Assembly: GCA_009733775.1 (NCBI GenBank)
Contig: WOGZ01000011.1
Location: 124,001-188,000 of the forward strand
Origin: Alectoria sarmentosa
Lineage: Eukaryota; Ascomycota; Lecanoromycetes; Lecanorales; Parmeliaceae
Length of the DNA: 64,000 nucleotides
Reading direction: 5' to 3'
The notes beneath the pieces were generated by a model. It saw only the letters and a list, made by a program, of their open reading frames with translations, was not told the DNA's origin and did no database searches. The position numbers and the translations under genes were made by a program. This document shows, one piece after another, positions 1-10,597 of the stretch. Numbering within the stretch: position 1 is the first letter of the stretch; each line of letters begins with the position of its first letter.

Positions 1-231
1 GCCTTCAAACCGAAGCAAGTGGGAGTTCTTGATAATCACTACCTTGGCAAAATGAAGAGTGATGGGGTCTCAATATTGCTTTTACGACATCTACGAGAGT
101 AGTACGAGAAGCGACTCAATCAAGTCAAGGTATCTCTCGTGAAGGTATCTCTCGCGAAGACCATCCATCCCCATGTGACAACCAGCTTTGATTAAGGCTA
201 TCCTGCCACTTCGCTTTTGCACATACGGAGT

Positions 232-1701
232 TTACAGACTCAAGATGTCCCACTCAAACTCCAAGCTGACTCCCAGAACAGCACAGCATTCTTTCCACGC
301 CCTCGCCACCTCTTCCCAAATGTCCGACGGGCTTTCCACATCTTGGAAAACGACCTTCCTCAGATTGCGCAATCGTCGCCCTTTGGGACCTGTGAGGCCA
401 GTGAGCAGGTGATCAACATTCCTCATGTGATAAACGCCCTCCAACTGGACCGTCTCGATGCATGACGGCAGCGTGTCCACCAAAGGAATGAAGGCGCCCT
501 CCTCAGCTTCATAATCTTCCTCAGGATCCATTGCTTCTGTGTAATCTTCGTCTCCAATGGCCCAAAGACGAGCATGAACATGGATATCCTTCAAAACTTC
601 AAAGTCTCGCAAAGATCCATTACCCGCGCCGTCTTCCGACTCGAATTGCTCGCAAGCAAAGCCTTTGATTTCGAGGCGTTCGAGGGTTGTTTTTGAGTAC
701 AGGAGGAGGATATCGATGAGCCGATAGGGGTCGGCCCCGTTATAGCCACCCGCGCAGTCGTAGGTAAACTTTCTCAGCCGCGTGATGCCACGTAGGAGCT
801 GAGAGAAGTATCCGATGCTGATCGTGCTATTTTGAAACTCAATGGCCGAGATCGCAGAAGTCTGATCGTCTCGGCGTGGCCAACGGTAATCAGTATCGTC
901 TTCATCAGTCCCCCATGTACTTGCGACACCGTTGCCATAGAGCACTTCCATAGACGGTAAGAAAGCAAAGCAGCCGAAGACCTCGGCGTCCTCATACCTA
1001 TTTGAAACGGAATCGAAGACTACGACCTTTTTAATTTTGGTAAGAAGGGCGGAGCCAGGATAATCAGGGTCCAGGTTTGCCTCGACGATGTTCCATAAGA
1101 TGGTCCGAAATGTATTTGCGCCCCATGTGTACTTTTCCAGTGTGAGGTCCTCGAGATTCGGAAGCATGGTGAGCAGAAGGCCCAACATCGCCCCTCTTTT
1201 ACCAATTCCCCATTCTTTGACTTTGGAAGCTTGATGTCGTGGATGACCGGTCTGGTTGATATTCATTATGATATTTCTCTCGAAGTCTTTGATCTCGCGA
1301 TCAAGGGGACCAGTGTCCTCAGTGTCCTCAACCTCTTCACTATCTCCATCATCGTCGTCATCGCTCTCTTCACGTGCCTCTTTGTGCTCGTTGTAGGACA
1401 CAAATCTTCCGCGACAGTCACAACACTGGATAGTCATCGATCTCGGATAGAATGCGATCCTCCAATCATCGAAAATGTCTCGGAGAAGTGCCAAAGGATG
1501 AGAATCGTTATCATGCCGAGGGCATCCATGGAACTTGACCGAGGCGTAGGTTTTGCTGCGTTGACCATGCAGTTCTAGACATTTTTGTGATAGAGTAAGC
1601 ATACGCTTGCAAGAGAGCGCAAAATTGAGAAGATCATCTGGACGGACGTCCTCGATGATATCGAGTAGGGTTTCATTTGCGAGGGCGAGTAGAGCAGACA
1701 T
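232..1701 (-). CDS. F-box domain protein, tandem copy 1
   Basis: Single-exon reading frame of 489 aa. The first ~45 residues fit an F-box (LANETLLDIIEDVRPDDLLN, then a CKRM-type end), the module that docks substrate adaptors onto SCF ubiquitin ligases through Skp1. A block shared with the two genes to the right follows (HGCPRHDNDSHPLALLRDI, then DWRIAFYP), then an acidic linker around residues 110-130. The rest is a long region with leucine-rich phrases (MLPNLEDLTL, LEIKGF, LPSCIETVQLEGV) that may form an irregular repeat fold for substrate binding. The start is the only ATG that keeps the F-box at the N terminus, as in both paralogues. The substrate is unknown. Family assignment is confident; an SCF role is inferred from the family. 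Confidence 0.85.
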   Translation of the reverse strand: MSALLALANETLLDIIEDVRPDDLLNFALSCKRMLTLSQKCLELHGQRSKTYASVKFHGCPRHDNDSHPLALLRDIFDDWRIAFYPRSMTIQCCDCRGRFVSYNEHKEAREESDDDDDGDSEEVEDTEDTGPLDREIKDFERNIIMNINQTGHPRHQASKVKEWGIGKRGAMLGLLLTMLPNLEDLTLEKYTWGANTFRTILWNIVEANLDPDYPGSALLTKIKKVVVFDSVSNRYEDAEVFGCFAFLPSMEVLYGNGVASTWGTDEDDTDYRWPRRDDQTSAISAIEFQNSTISIGYFSQLLRGITRLRKFTYDCAGGYNGADPYRLIDILLLYSKTTLERLEIKGFACEQFESEDGAGNGSLRDFEVLKDIHVHARLWAIGDEDYTEAMDPEEDYEAEEGAFIPLVDTLPSCIETVQLEGVYHMRNVDHLLTGLTGPKGRRLRNLRKVVFQDVESPSDIWEEVARAWKECCAVLGVSLEFEWDILSL

Positions 1702-3740
1702 CGTGGAGATCCTGATATCGAGGGAGTGCGTGGTGAGTGTGAAGTGTGACCCAATCTCGAGGAAGCCAGAAATGAAGCTGCTGGTGGAAAGTTACTCTAG
1801 GTGTTAAGCACTAAAGGTCGGAAGCACAGCATAAATTTCTCAGGGAGTGAAGTGTTATCTGAATAAAAGAATGTGTAGTGGTCGCAATATAACAGGGTAT
1901 CAGCTATGAAACTTTTTAGAGGCAAGTTTGAGGATGTCTGTCGCTTTTCCTAGAGCGCTGAGAGTGTGAAGCATGGGAAACTGAAGCCGAGGTTTGAGTG
2001 ATGTCTTCACTGTAACTGTTACGAACAACACTAATTACATTCACTCATCCATCTATGGAAAATCTCACACAACATGAATTCACCATTTAAACTCACACTC
2101 AATTCACCCTTGACAAGAACCTCCCTTACAGCGACGAAGTGGATTGCAGCAAAGATACGAGCTTCAATTCCGCGCGCACTCATGAACAACACCACAACTC
2201 AAGTTACCACCGCTGAAGTTCTTCAACACTCGCGTACCGATCGCGCTATCAGAGGCAGTAGTTCCCGAGCCAGAGGCACCCATGATGGCTCCTAGCCAGT
2301 GGGCCGGGAAAGTGTCGGAAGAAAAGGTTTACCTTTTTGCCGTAAAAACAAGTTCGAAGCTGACTTGACGGGGCATGATAAAGTAGCGATGCCATGGAGA
2401 ATGACCAGGAAACAAAGATGCCGACTTCAAATTCGCTCTCGGAAAGTGAAAAGAAAAGGGCCAGGCAAGTAGCGGCCAAGGTACTCAACCACGATACAGA
2501 ATCTGACTGTCGGAACATTATTTGACACAGTACTGCAGGATCTACTCATAATCATGCCAGATCCTGACTGGATCATCAGAGTGCCGCAGAGGATGAGCCA
2601 AAAGGTTATAAAGCGACAGGAGCGGTTGTTGGAATCGAAACGAAAGGTACAGTCCCTTTTCAACTGTAGGATACAACCTATGCCACGCTGGATATCGGCA
2701 ACACAAGGCACTTGGAGAGACACTCTCGACCCTAGAGGAGCCAAAGCAGAGCAACATCCCAAACAACAGCCCCTGCCAAGCCGAGGACTCAAACATCTCC
2801 CGTAACAGTCTCTTTGGTCTGTATGTAGCTGACGTGGAAGATGCGAGCCTGGCAGGAGAAAAGTATGACGCCTTAATAAGATGCCAATGCACACATCCAA
2901 TTAGACCACTTTGGTAAAACGAAAGACTACTCATCGCTACCCAGTGACCATCTTTGTATCTGAATCGAAGGCTTCTCGAGTAAGTTATCCGTAATGGATA
3001 GAGTAGAACCATCCACCGGTCGCCAAGCTCTCACAAAGTCAGCCTCTGCATCACCACATAGTGAAGAACGGAGAATTTGAGACAAACTCGTGGGCCTCAT
3101 TTCTCGCGCCGCTGCTCAACCTAGAGAAAATTAAAAGACCGCATTTTGGCTTTGCGCCTCCATTGGCGCTGGCGAAATGTTCGCTCTGGCACTCGGGACA
3201 GATGCTGGAAATTTGACCGTCTTCCGCAAGGGGACGCTGAATGTGAACCTAGGTGAAGAAGCCATACTGTTGGAGAGTGTGTGAACTGGTGAAAGATGGG
3301 TGGGTGGGTGGTGTGACCAATGCTGTTGGTATTCGCGAATAAATTACACAGCTTACACCTCGGCTCACTTCTATGTAATCCCATCAGCGCTCTTCCCTAG
3401 ACGCTCCCCAATCCATGAAGCCTTGAAAAAATCATCCATGTCTTTAATACCTCTTCTGATAATCGCCCGCTAATGAATCTACGACCAAGCTAAGATACGT
3501 CGATCTAGAGTGTACCGAAGCTCAAAAAAGCATCATCTGCCTCCAAGATGAATTTCTCCAAAAGGTCAGGTGCGAGATGCTCCCATTGTCTCACAGCGGC
3601 TTGCGAGCAGTGATATTCTGACGATGCGAACTCACATGCCGAGGGAACTGCTTTAATTCCCGACGGCATCCTAAGATGCTTTGCGGGAGACAATACCAGC
3701 CTTTTTGCGCGACAAGTACATCAGTATCTTATCTCACTTC
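1702..3740. other. Intergenic region between F-box copies 1 and 2
   Basis: About 2 kb with no gene I can support. Short overlapping frames occur on both strands around 2250-3010, and none shows a recognisable domain. The segment 3068-3120 resembles 5767-5819 between F-box copies 2 and 3, so part of this spacer seems to have been duplicated along with the genes. The part next to 1701 should hold the promoter of F-box copy 1. Confidence 0.5.
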
Positions 3741-5150
3741 CTAGCTAAATTCCAGCGTCACTCCAATATTGTCGCAGAATTGCGTCAAGGATCTGATCCA
3801 AGCTCCACTGGCATGCACGGGATCTGTATAAATGATAATCTTGTTGAGGTTGGGGAGCCGTAGATCCTTTTGTTGCCACATATTGGCCAGCAAACCATCA
3901 AGATGGAGCAGCACGTCTCGGCCTGTAAGCTGTACAGTCTCGATGGAACCGGGCAAGACGTCGACGAGAGCCCGAATGGCGTATTGATGGCGATCTCCAT
4001 ATGTTCCTTGATCTGGATTGGGGGACGAACCATCGCAAGGCACACGATCGACGTAAATAGCGCTATTGAGAAAAGCCTCCTTCAATACTCTGAAGCCTTG
4101 CAAAGATCCTTTGTTGTAGTGATCATCTTGTTTCGACATGCGGTTACTACAGTGACCGGTGAGAGCGAGATATTCGAGGCTCTCTCCAGCGTGCTCAAGG
4201 AGGGCTCCAATTATCTTGTGGGCTTTCATTCGAGAAGTGGCGGTGAGGAGCGTACTATGCCTGTAGGTGAACCGCTTCAGGGCATGGATGCCTGAGAAGA
4301 TCTGCGTCAAGGGACAGATCCTAACTGCACTTTGGTGGAGGGTGATTTCAGTAACGTCAGATACGCGTGAGCCGAAAGGCGATATCATGGAAATGTCGTT
4401 ACCGGGAGCCTCTACATACTGTCCATAAAGTGTTCGCATTGACGGGAGTGCAGCAAACTGCACTAGAAACTCAAAATCTTCGGGATCAGCTCTGGAGCTG
4501 AAAATCTGAATTTTAGACAATTTGGAGAGCCCGCTAGATCCAGGAGGATGCCTGTGTAAGTTTTGGCCCGCAATTGTGCTGAAAAAGCCATTCCACGTGT
4601 AGTCGTGCAGCGAGTCTAGAGAGATGCTTTCAAGATTTGGGAGAAATAAAAGTAGAAGGTCTATCATTGCAGCTCTGCACCCTTCCTTGACCAAGCCACA
4701 CAGACCGGCCAACTCAGAGCTAGGCAGATATCCTGACGTCGCCGCCCTATTTTTGGTATAGCTCTCGATTTCTTGCATGATGGTTTGGATCGTAATGTCA
4801 TCTTCCATCTTCTTGGCCTTCTTCTCTTTGTCATCATCTTCGTTGTCACCCTCGTTCTCATAAACGTTACAACACTCGACTCTGAGCGATTGAGGGAGTT
4901 CGCCAATCCTCCAATCCATATAGATATCACGGATCAATCGCAGTGGGTGAGAGTTTTCCTGATGGCGGTGGCAACCATGAAGCACTACATGGGTGTAGGC
5001 CTGCTTCCAGGTCTTGACCTCTTTGAGAGTTTCCTTAGTCAGGAGGTGAACTTCTTTGCGGCATAGAGAGAAATTCAGGATGTCATGAGGATGTATATTC
5101 TGAATGACGAGGTAGAGAGTCTCGTTCGAGAGATCGAGGAGTGAAGGCAT
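3741..5150 (-). CDS. F-box domain protein, tandem copy 2
   Basis: Single-exon reading frame of 469 aa. The N terminus (LSNETLYLVIQNIHPHDILN) is F-box-like, followed by the family block HGCHRHQENSHPLRLIRDI and DWRIGELPQSL. A charged lysine/glutamate-rich linker lies near residues 100-125. The remainder contains leucine-rich phrases (FLPNLESISLDSL, LPGSIETVQLTG) lining up with the neighbouring copies. It is closer to copy 3 than to copy 1 in the CHRH block. All three genes share the same strand and the same starting pattern (MPSLLDL, MPALLDL, MSALLAL), which supports tandem duplication and fixes the start. Probable SCF-type substrate adaptor of unknown target. Confidence 0.85.
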   Translation of the reverse strand: MPSLLDLSNETLYLVIQNIHPHDILNFSLCRKEVHLLTKETLKEVKTWKQAYTHVVLHGCHRHQENSHPLRLIRDIYMDWRIGELPQSLRVECCNVYENEGDNEDDDKEKKAKKMEDDITIQTIMQEIESYTKNRAATSGYLPSSELAGLCGLVKEGCRAAMIDLLLLFLPNLESISLDSLHDYTWNGFFSTIAGQNLHRHPPGSSGLSKLSKIQIFSSRADPEDFEFLVQFAALPSMRTLYGQYVEAPGNDISMISPFGSRVSDVTEITLHQSAVRICPLTQIFSGIHALKRFTYRHSTLLTATSRMKAHKIIGALLEHAGESLEYLALTGHCSNRMSKQDDHYNKGSLQGFRVLKEAFLNSAIYVDRVPCDGSSPNPDQGTYGDRHQYAIRALVDVLPGSIETVQLTGRDVLLHLDGLLANMWQQKDLRLPNLNKIIIYTDPVHASGAWIRSLTQFCDNIGVTLEFS

Positions 5151-6105
5151 CCTCTACCGCGAGCTTTTTTGCAAGGACTCTATGTGCGGGAACCTTCTTG
5201 AGCGGGGTGTAATATGGCGTATCGAACGTCAGGAAGGCTTTGCCTGTGATGACTTTGAGTTGTCTTTCGCAGCGCGAGGTGTTTAGCTGAGACCGTCGAG
5301 AAGGCCACAGGCGGCACTGAATGTTTCTGAGTTCATGTAGATGATCAACGCTATTGAAAATGAGCATGGAATCTCGACTGGCCGTGAGGACAGCGGTGGT
5401 GAGCAGTACCTTGGGCTTGAGTGCTCTCTCCAGATGGCGCACTCCACACGATCGTGATGTTGCGAAGATCAAGTTTTCAACTGGATAATGTTCAAGGCGT
5501 TTCGAGTTGGAGGAGAAAATAAACGGTGGGGAATAGGTGTTGAAATTCGGGTTCCCAGCCATGTTTCAGCTATGACCTATGCGGCTATATCACTGCATTA
5601 GTATGGGGTCAAAGTGCAACGGAGATCCACCGCTGTCACGTGATCTAAACCCAAGGCGCCAATGCTTGGCGGATCACGTAAGCTGACCTTGAATCTGGTC
5701 GAAATGCTTGCCTCTCATCACTTTTGCCAGAATGGCAGAATGGCGGAATGAAGTTTTGTAAATTGGACGGAGATTTTGAGACTGGATCTCGTGCCTCATC
5801 TCTCGCACCGCTGCTCAATAATCTATTCGTACGTGGGGGTTGTCTGGCGGAGTGGTGATTGAATTCATTACACGTGAGAGATTGAAATCATTCAGGAGGT
5901 GATGCAGGGACTAGTGCCGGTGGTGAATGGCAACAACTGCTCGCATGATCAAATGGTCACTGCACTATCGCAAGCTATGTCTAGTTCCGCTATTTTGAAA
6001 GAACGTGAGAAACCTGCTCTTGGCTTCCGAATATCAAGGTACAGACCCATGCATGAATGGCAGAATGAGTGTTTGTTTCACGATCATGGGCAGAAGCCTT
6101 CCAAC
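5151..6105. other. Intergenic region between F-box copies 2 and 3
   Basis: Holds the presumed promoter of copy 2 and the 3' end of copy 3. A 159-aa frame (5083-5562, minus) begins here but runs into the start of copy 2 in another frame and shows no domain. Two CACGTGA/TCACGTA-type sites lie near 5636 and 5673. The segment 5767-5819 is a diverged copy of 3068-3120. Confidence 0.45.
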
Positions 6106-7656
6106 TTAAGATCTGTCCCAGTATGTGTTCAGCGTTACCCCCGCCTGCTCGCACTTTGCCCACAACGCCCTTCCCCATTCAACTCCTGGAGGGTCGTGAG
6201 TTCTCCCAATGATGAGCTTGCTGAATTTTGGTAGACGTAAATCTTTTTGTTCGAGGAGGTTTTTCAGCAAGCCTGAAACATGGCGCGTTCCCCTGACCCC
6301 AACGAGGTGTATAGTCTCGATGGAAGAAGGCATCAAATTTACCAGATGTCGGATTATATATGGGTCGTCAGCACAGGAAGAGGCGCCTGGATTGCTTTCT
6401 GGATAAGCGGAATCGGAATCGACATAGACATAGCTATCGAGGACGACCTCCTTCAGGACACGGAAGTCTTGTAAGGATCCCTTGCACGGATGGATATCGC
6501 TCACCCCATCCCGCAGACCAAAATTTCCAGTGAAAGCTAGGTACTCGAGGCTGTGTTTGGCGTGTTCGAGGAGGGCACCAATGAGCTTGTGGGTCTCCGC
6601 TCCGGGGCCGCTGTCTAGGTTCTCATTATAATCGTAGGTGAAACGCTTCAGTGCCTTGATTCCAACCAGCAGCTCTGTTAGGTATTCGGCCTTGACTGCG
6701 CTGTGTTGAAGAATGATTTCAGTCACGTTGGAAGTGTGTGGTGCAAATTTCCAAATGCCTTCAGCTGTATCGCCACCTTCCACGAAGTCTCCGCAAATCG
6801 TCCGCATAGATGGGAGCGAGGCAAATGACATGAAATTTTCAAAATTCTCCCCCTGGCCATCTGCATACAACAGTTCGTCGTCGTCGTACCCCAAAAAGCG
6901 AACTTGAGACAAGTTCATGAGAGGCTTTCGTTCGCTGAGACTCCGCTGTCGGGTCTGAAACGAAATCCACTCGATCGCTTCTTCCAGGTGCCAGATGCCC
7001 CATGTGGACCGGGCAAGACAGATTGCTTCTAGATTTGGGATGAAGAAAAGCAAGAGAGCAAGCATTGCATCTCTAATGCCTCCTCTGGTTCTATTGATAC
7101 CTCCTTGGGTTTCATTGCCTCCTTTGGCCGCGCTGCAATAGGCGCTCACGTCGAACTCGCCTAGGTACGTTGCAATATCGTTGTAAGACTGTCCCAAATA
7201 TGTACGATTTAATTTCGAAAAACCTAAATCAGTAGCTCTCTCTTCAATGTAGCCCTGAATGGTTTGCATAGTTGTTTGGCAAAAGATATCGTCCTCCCTC
7301 TGCACAACCTCGTACTCTTTCGTATCTTCTTTATCCTCATCCTCGATGGCATCATCGTAACGGTTCGGATGGTGGCAACACTCGAACGTAAGGGATTTCG
7401 GATACTCTCCAATCCTCCAATCCATACAAATATCCTGTATCAGCCGTAATGGGTGAGCGTTCATTTCATGACGGTGGCAACCATGTAGTACAATATCTTT
7501 GTAAATCTTCTTCCGCTGCAGGTGAAGCAACACAGCGTCCTTGGCTAGAACTTGGATCTGCCTGCGAGAAAGCGAGAAATTGATGATGTCATCAGGATGA
7601 ACGTGATCAACAATTTTGATGAGGAGCTCGTTTGGGAGGTCGAGGAGTGCAGGCAT
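6106..7656 (-). CDS. F-box domain protein, tandem copy 3
   Basis: Single-exon reading frame of 516 aa, the longest of the three copies. The N-terminal F-box reads LPNELLIKIVDHVHPDDIIN. The family block HGCHRHEMNAHPLRLIQDI and DWRIGEYPKSL follows, then a charged linker and a leucine-rich C-terminal region (FIPNLEAICLARS, LMPSSIETIHLVGV). Relative to copies 1 and 2 it carries an extra glycine/asparagine-rich stretch near residues 165-195. Same strand and architecture as its neighbours. Substrate unknown. Confidence 0.85.
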   Translation of the reverse strand: MPALLDLPNELLIKIVDHVHPDDIINFSLSRRQIQVLAKDAVLLHLQRKKIYKDIVLHGCHRHEMNAHPLRLIQDICMDWRIGEYPKSLTFECCHHPNRYDDAIEDEDKEDTKEYEVVQREDDIFCQTTMQTIQGYIEERATDLGFSKLNRTYLGQSYNDIATYLGEFDVSAYCSAAKGGNETQGGINRTRGGIRDAMLALLLFFIPNLEAICLARSTWGIWHLEEAIEWISFQTRQRSLSERKPLMNLSQVRFLGYDDDELLYADGQGENFENFMSFASLPSMRTICGDFVEGGDTAEGIWKFAPHTSNVTEIILQHSAVKAEYLTELLVGIKALKRFTYDYNENLDSGPGAETHKLIGALLEHAKHSLEYLAFTGNFGLRDGVSDIHPCKGSLQDFRVLKEVVLDSYVYVDSDSAYPESNPGASSCADDPYIIRHLVNLMPSSIETIHLVGVRGTRHVSGLLKNLLEQKDLRLPKFSKLIIGRTHDPPGVEWGRALWAKCEQAGVTLNTYWDRS

Positions 7657-8307
7657 CGTTTGCTAGGTTCCGCTGCGCTGGACACGAGGAAGAGTATCGA
7701 CAGTGAAGACAGGGACACCGGCGGCGTCAGTAACCCGTGGTGGTGACTGGGGGTGTTTGGGGAGCTGTAGGATTGAGAGCGATGGTTATCTGGCAGGTAG
7801 CACAAGAGGCTCCTACTTCTATGTCAAATTAGCATCGAAGCGAAGCCAAGTCCAAGGCCAGGGCTGAGATACGGTACCCTGGGTGGGTGATCTTTTTGCG
7901 AGGATGATCAGATATGGAATGTTGGTGATGGTGCTCAAACTTGGAGGTGGAAGGGAAAGATGGAAATGTGACGGCAGTGTTATAGTAATACTAGCGCGCT
8001 TCGCGCTTATCATTTCCCGTAATAGTCTCCTCTCCAAAGGAGGACACTTCACATCCGTCAGGCACCTGAAGGCTTTTCACCAATTTTCAGACCTGTACCG
8101 AATTGACTTTTCACGACAGAGGCATCGGTGTAAGAAAAAGATGCTCACCAGCAGGTTGTCTTTCTACCGTGGTCATCGTAGCTTTCTATCCTGAATCAGG
8201 GCATCATGCAACGGATCCAGGACCCACACTCTCATCCAGTACCAGAGCTGAATACTTTCCAAACAGCCTTTTTTCCAAATCTCCACCCCATGTCATTCTC
8301 CACATGC
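7657..8307. other. Intergenic region, F-box copy 3 to TDP1
   Basis: Lies upstream of F-box copy 3 and downstream of TDP1. Only short frames without domain signals occur. I see no further gene here. Confidence 0.5.
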
Positions 8308-10240
8308 CTACTGCTCCGTAAAATACCAAGGCTTCTTATCGCCATATTCTTCCCCAGGAACCTGCATTGGGACCGGGACGATACCCTCAAACTCTTTCAG
8401 GTCACCCTCCCCGCTACCAGACATATTCGGACGCACTGGTACAAGCACCCCACACTCCCAATTGCGGCAATTGAGTTTGGGCTCCTTCGTCGCCCGATCC
8501 TTGAAGAGCTTGCCCCATGCGCTCTCCGAACAATTGGCTGACCCGACGTAGGCCCAAAACTTGGTTGGGTCGTCTTTCGGACGTATAAACAGTAGCTAAC
8601 GGGATTAGCCCATTCCAGACGTGGGAAGAAGAGTATCGAAACCATACCTTGTTATGCATAAGCATACCAGGCCGTACACTCTTGCAGTCCCGTAGGATTT
8701 CTCGAGGAAACGTGGGCGAGTTGTACCATTTGGACTGAAACCATATCGTACCTGCTGAACCTGCGGTTGAGCTTTTCACGGTTTCGTGAGTAGGATAGTA
8801 TACCTGGAAGTTTTGTCGTAAATGGGACCGTAGCCGCTCGCGTGGACCATCCTTTGCTTGCAAATCCTCTTGCGGAGTCTTTTTCCTTTTGGGTACGATA
8901 GGCGGATTGCGCCAATTATATTCAGTGAGACCGTCATCACCCTGAGCAGCAAGGTAAATCATGGATAGGAAATCGTCGTTAAGAGACCCAACCGAAGAAG
9001 TGACAAAGTTAATCTGGAGGGGTTTGTCAGTCGCAAGTCCCAACTCCTTCACTGCGCGACCCAGTCCACAATAACCAGTACGCTGCTGTAGTTCCCCAAA
9101 ATGGGCGCCACCAATGTTATGGACGAATGCGAGATCCTTCGTTTTTGTGAAGTCGAAATTGTACATGCTGTCGATAATGGTCTGCTCAAGACCCATAGCT
9201 TCCAAGAAGTAGATCAATTCTGTCGCAAAGAATGTCATATCCTCTGCTGTGGCACGCTGACCTTTCGGAAGACGGGGTACATCAATCAGAAAGACCATGT
9301 TTTCCATCTACGCGGAGTTCAGAGTCAGCTGGTCAACATGGCAAGGAAATGAGACGGGTTTGGACTGGTACAAAAGGCCTTTGCTCCCCAATCTAGTGCA
9401 AAATAGTGGATTCTGAGGACAGAATATACGTACAATACCGGTCTCGCCCCAATCGTACGAGACCAAATTGGCCGTTGGAACCGCCACTCTTAGGTAACTG
9501 GGATGAGAAAGCAGCATAAGCTTCGAGTGCATGCAACTAATTTGACCCTCCATGGACGGGAAGCAAAGACGTAGATTAGACATCGCTGCGGTTTCACGCC
9601 GGTACTGCTGCTGAGTCGCCAGGTCCTTAGCCTGCATGACGAGCGTAATTTGGGTACTCCTCGTATTGATCTTCGCCAGAAGCCAGTCTATCTCCCACTG
9701 GAATGAACTCAAAACAGCCAGATTAAGGTCGTTCTTTTGCAAAACCTCTTCGAGCTTCATGTCATCGTGTTTTCGCTCGTGGCCGAACGCCCAGGTCTTC
9801 TTGACTGTTCCTGTAAGAAATACAGGACCCGTGCCATGGGAGCCGGACGAGGCTTGAGATGTCACTGTAGCTTGCAGCGCTTGTCTTGTAGCACTTTTCA
9901 CCGGTACGAACGCTACGGGAGGGCCACTGGTCGCCGCTTTCCGGGGTGGTGGAGGTGAGATTGATGGCGCTTTTCTCTTGCGTGCCAAACGCTCCTGTTC
10001 CATTTGCTTACGGTCCAAGCCCAACACACCCTGTCCGACGGATGAACCTGATACTTCTCCTTCTCCTTTTGGATTGCCAGCTGCTCCTGTAGACTTTTCC
10101 TCGGTTTCACTGTCACTGTCGAGACTGATAGCTTCATGGGCAGTCTCTCCTACGCCTCCAGCGGACAGATCCTGAAGGGATAGCGCTATGGCCTGCCTCA
10201 GATCTTCGTCGTCATCAGATAATGCCATGATGGTATCCAA
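8308..10240 (-). CDS. TDP1: Tyrosyl-DNA phosphodiesterase 1
   Basis: Three exons (9434-10240, 8648-9307, 8308-8595) join in frame to 584 aa. Introns are 126 and 52 bases with GT/AG ends. The enzyme hydrolyses 3' phosphotyrosyl bonds left by trapped topoisomerase I and acts in nuclear DNA repair. Both HKD half-sites are visible: CMHSKLMLL followed by VPTANLV and DWGETG in the first half, and LMHNK, completed across the second splice site by GSANCSESAWG, in the second. The length is close to yeast and human TDP1. The N terminus carries DDDEDLRQAIALSLQDL, which fits a ubiquitin-interacting motif, then a low-complexity linker. The ATG at codon 5 (MALSDDDEDL) is an alternative start. It is divergent from the 2EXR-like gene at 10598. 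Confidence 0.92.
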
Positions 10241-10597
10241 AAGATCGATCAGGATTGGTACGATATCTCTATGCTTTGGAAAAGTCTCCAGGCTGTTGAG
10301 TCATTGTTGATCTTTCGATTACGTAAGATGAAGCTTGGCATGTCTGGAGCATTCTCCCCTGTCTGCTGATGTAAGGCATTTCCATGATTTTCATTGGTGG
10401 AGCGGATAAATCATTGATCCGCTCCGAATTTACTCCAAACACCTAGGGCTTCATCCCACCAGCTCCAGTTCTATCCAGAGAAGCATTTTATCATTTATGC
10501 TCGCGACCTAGTCCTAGACTATTGGCCGAAGGTAAACAGTCCCTACAGATTACACTGCCCGTCGTGTGCTCTCATTTGACACTTGAATACCAGTCAG
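10241..10597. promoter_or_regulatory. Divergent intergenic region, TDP1 / 2EXR-like A
   Basis: A 357-base spacer between two outward-pointing genes. It must contain both promoters unless they lie in leader sequence. No specific element could be identified with confidence. Confidence 0.45.

Noticed and set aside
2249..3384. Cluster of overlapping short frames on both strands between F-box copies
   Set aside because: No frame shows a domain, and I could not join them through plausible splice sites.
5083..5562. 159-aa minus-strand open frame at the 5' side of F-box copy 2
   Set aside because: It overlaps the well-supported start of F-box copy 2 in another frame and shows no domain; more likely leader sequence.
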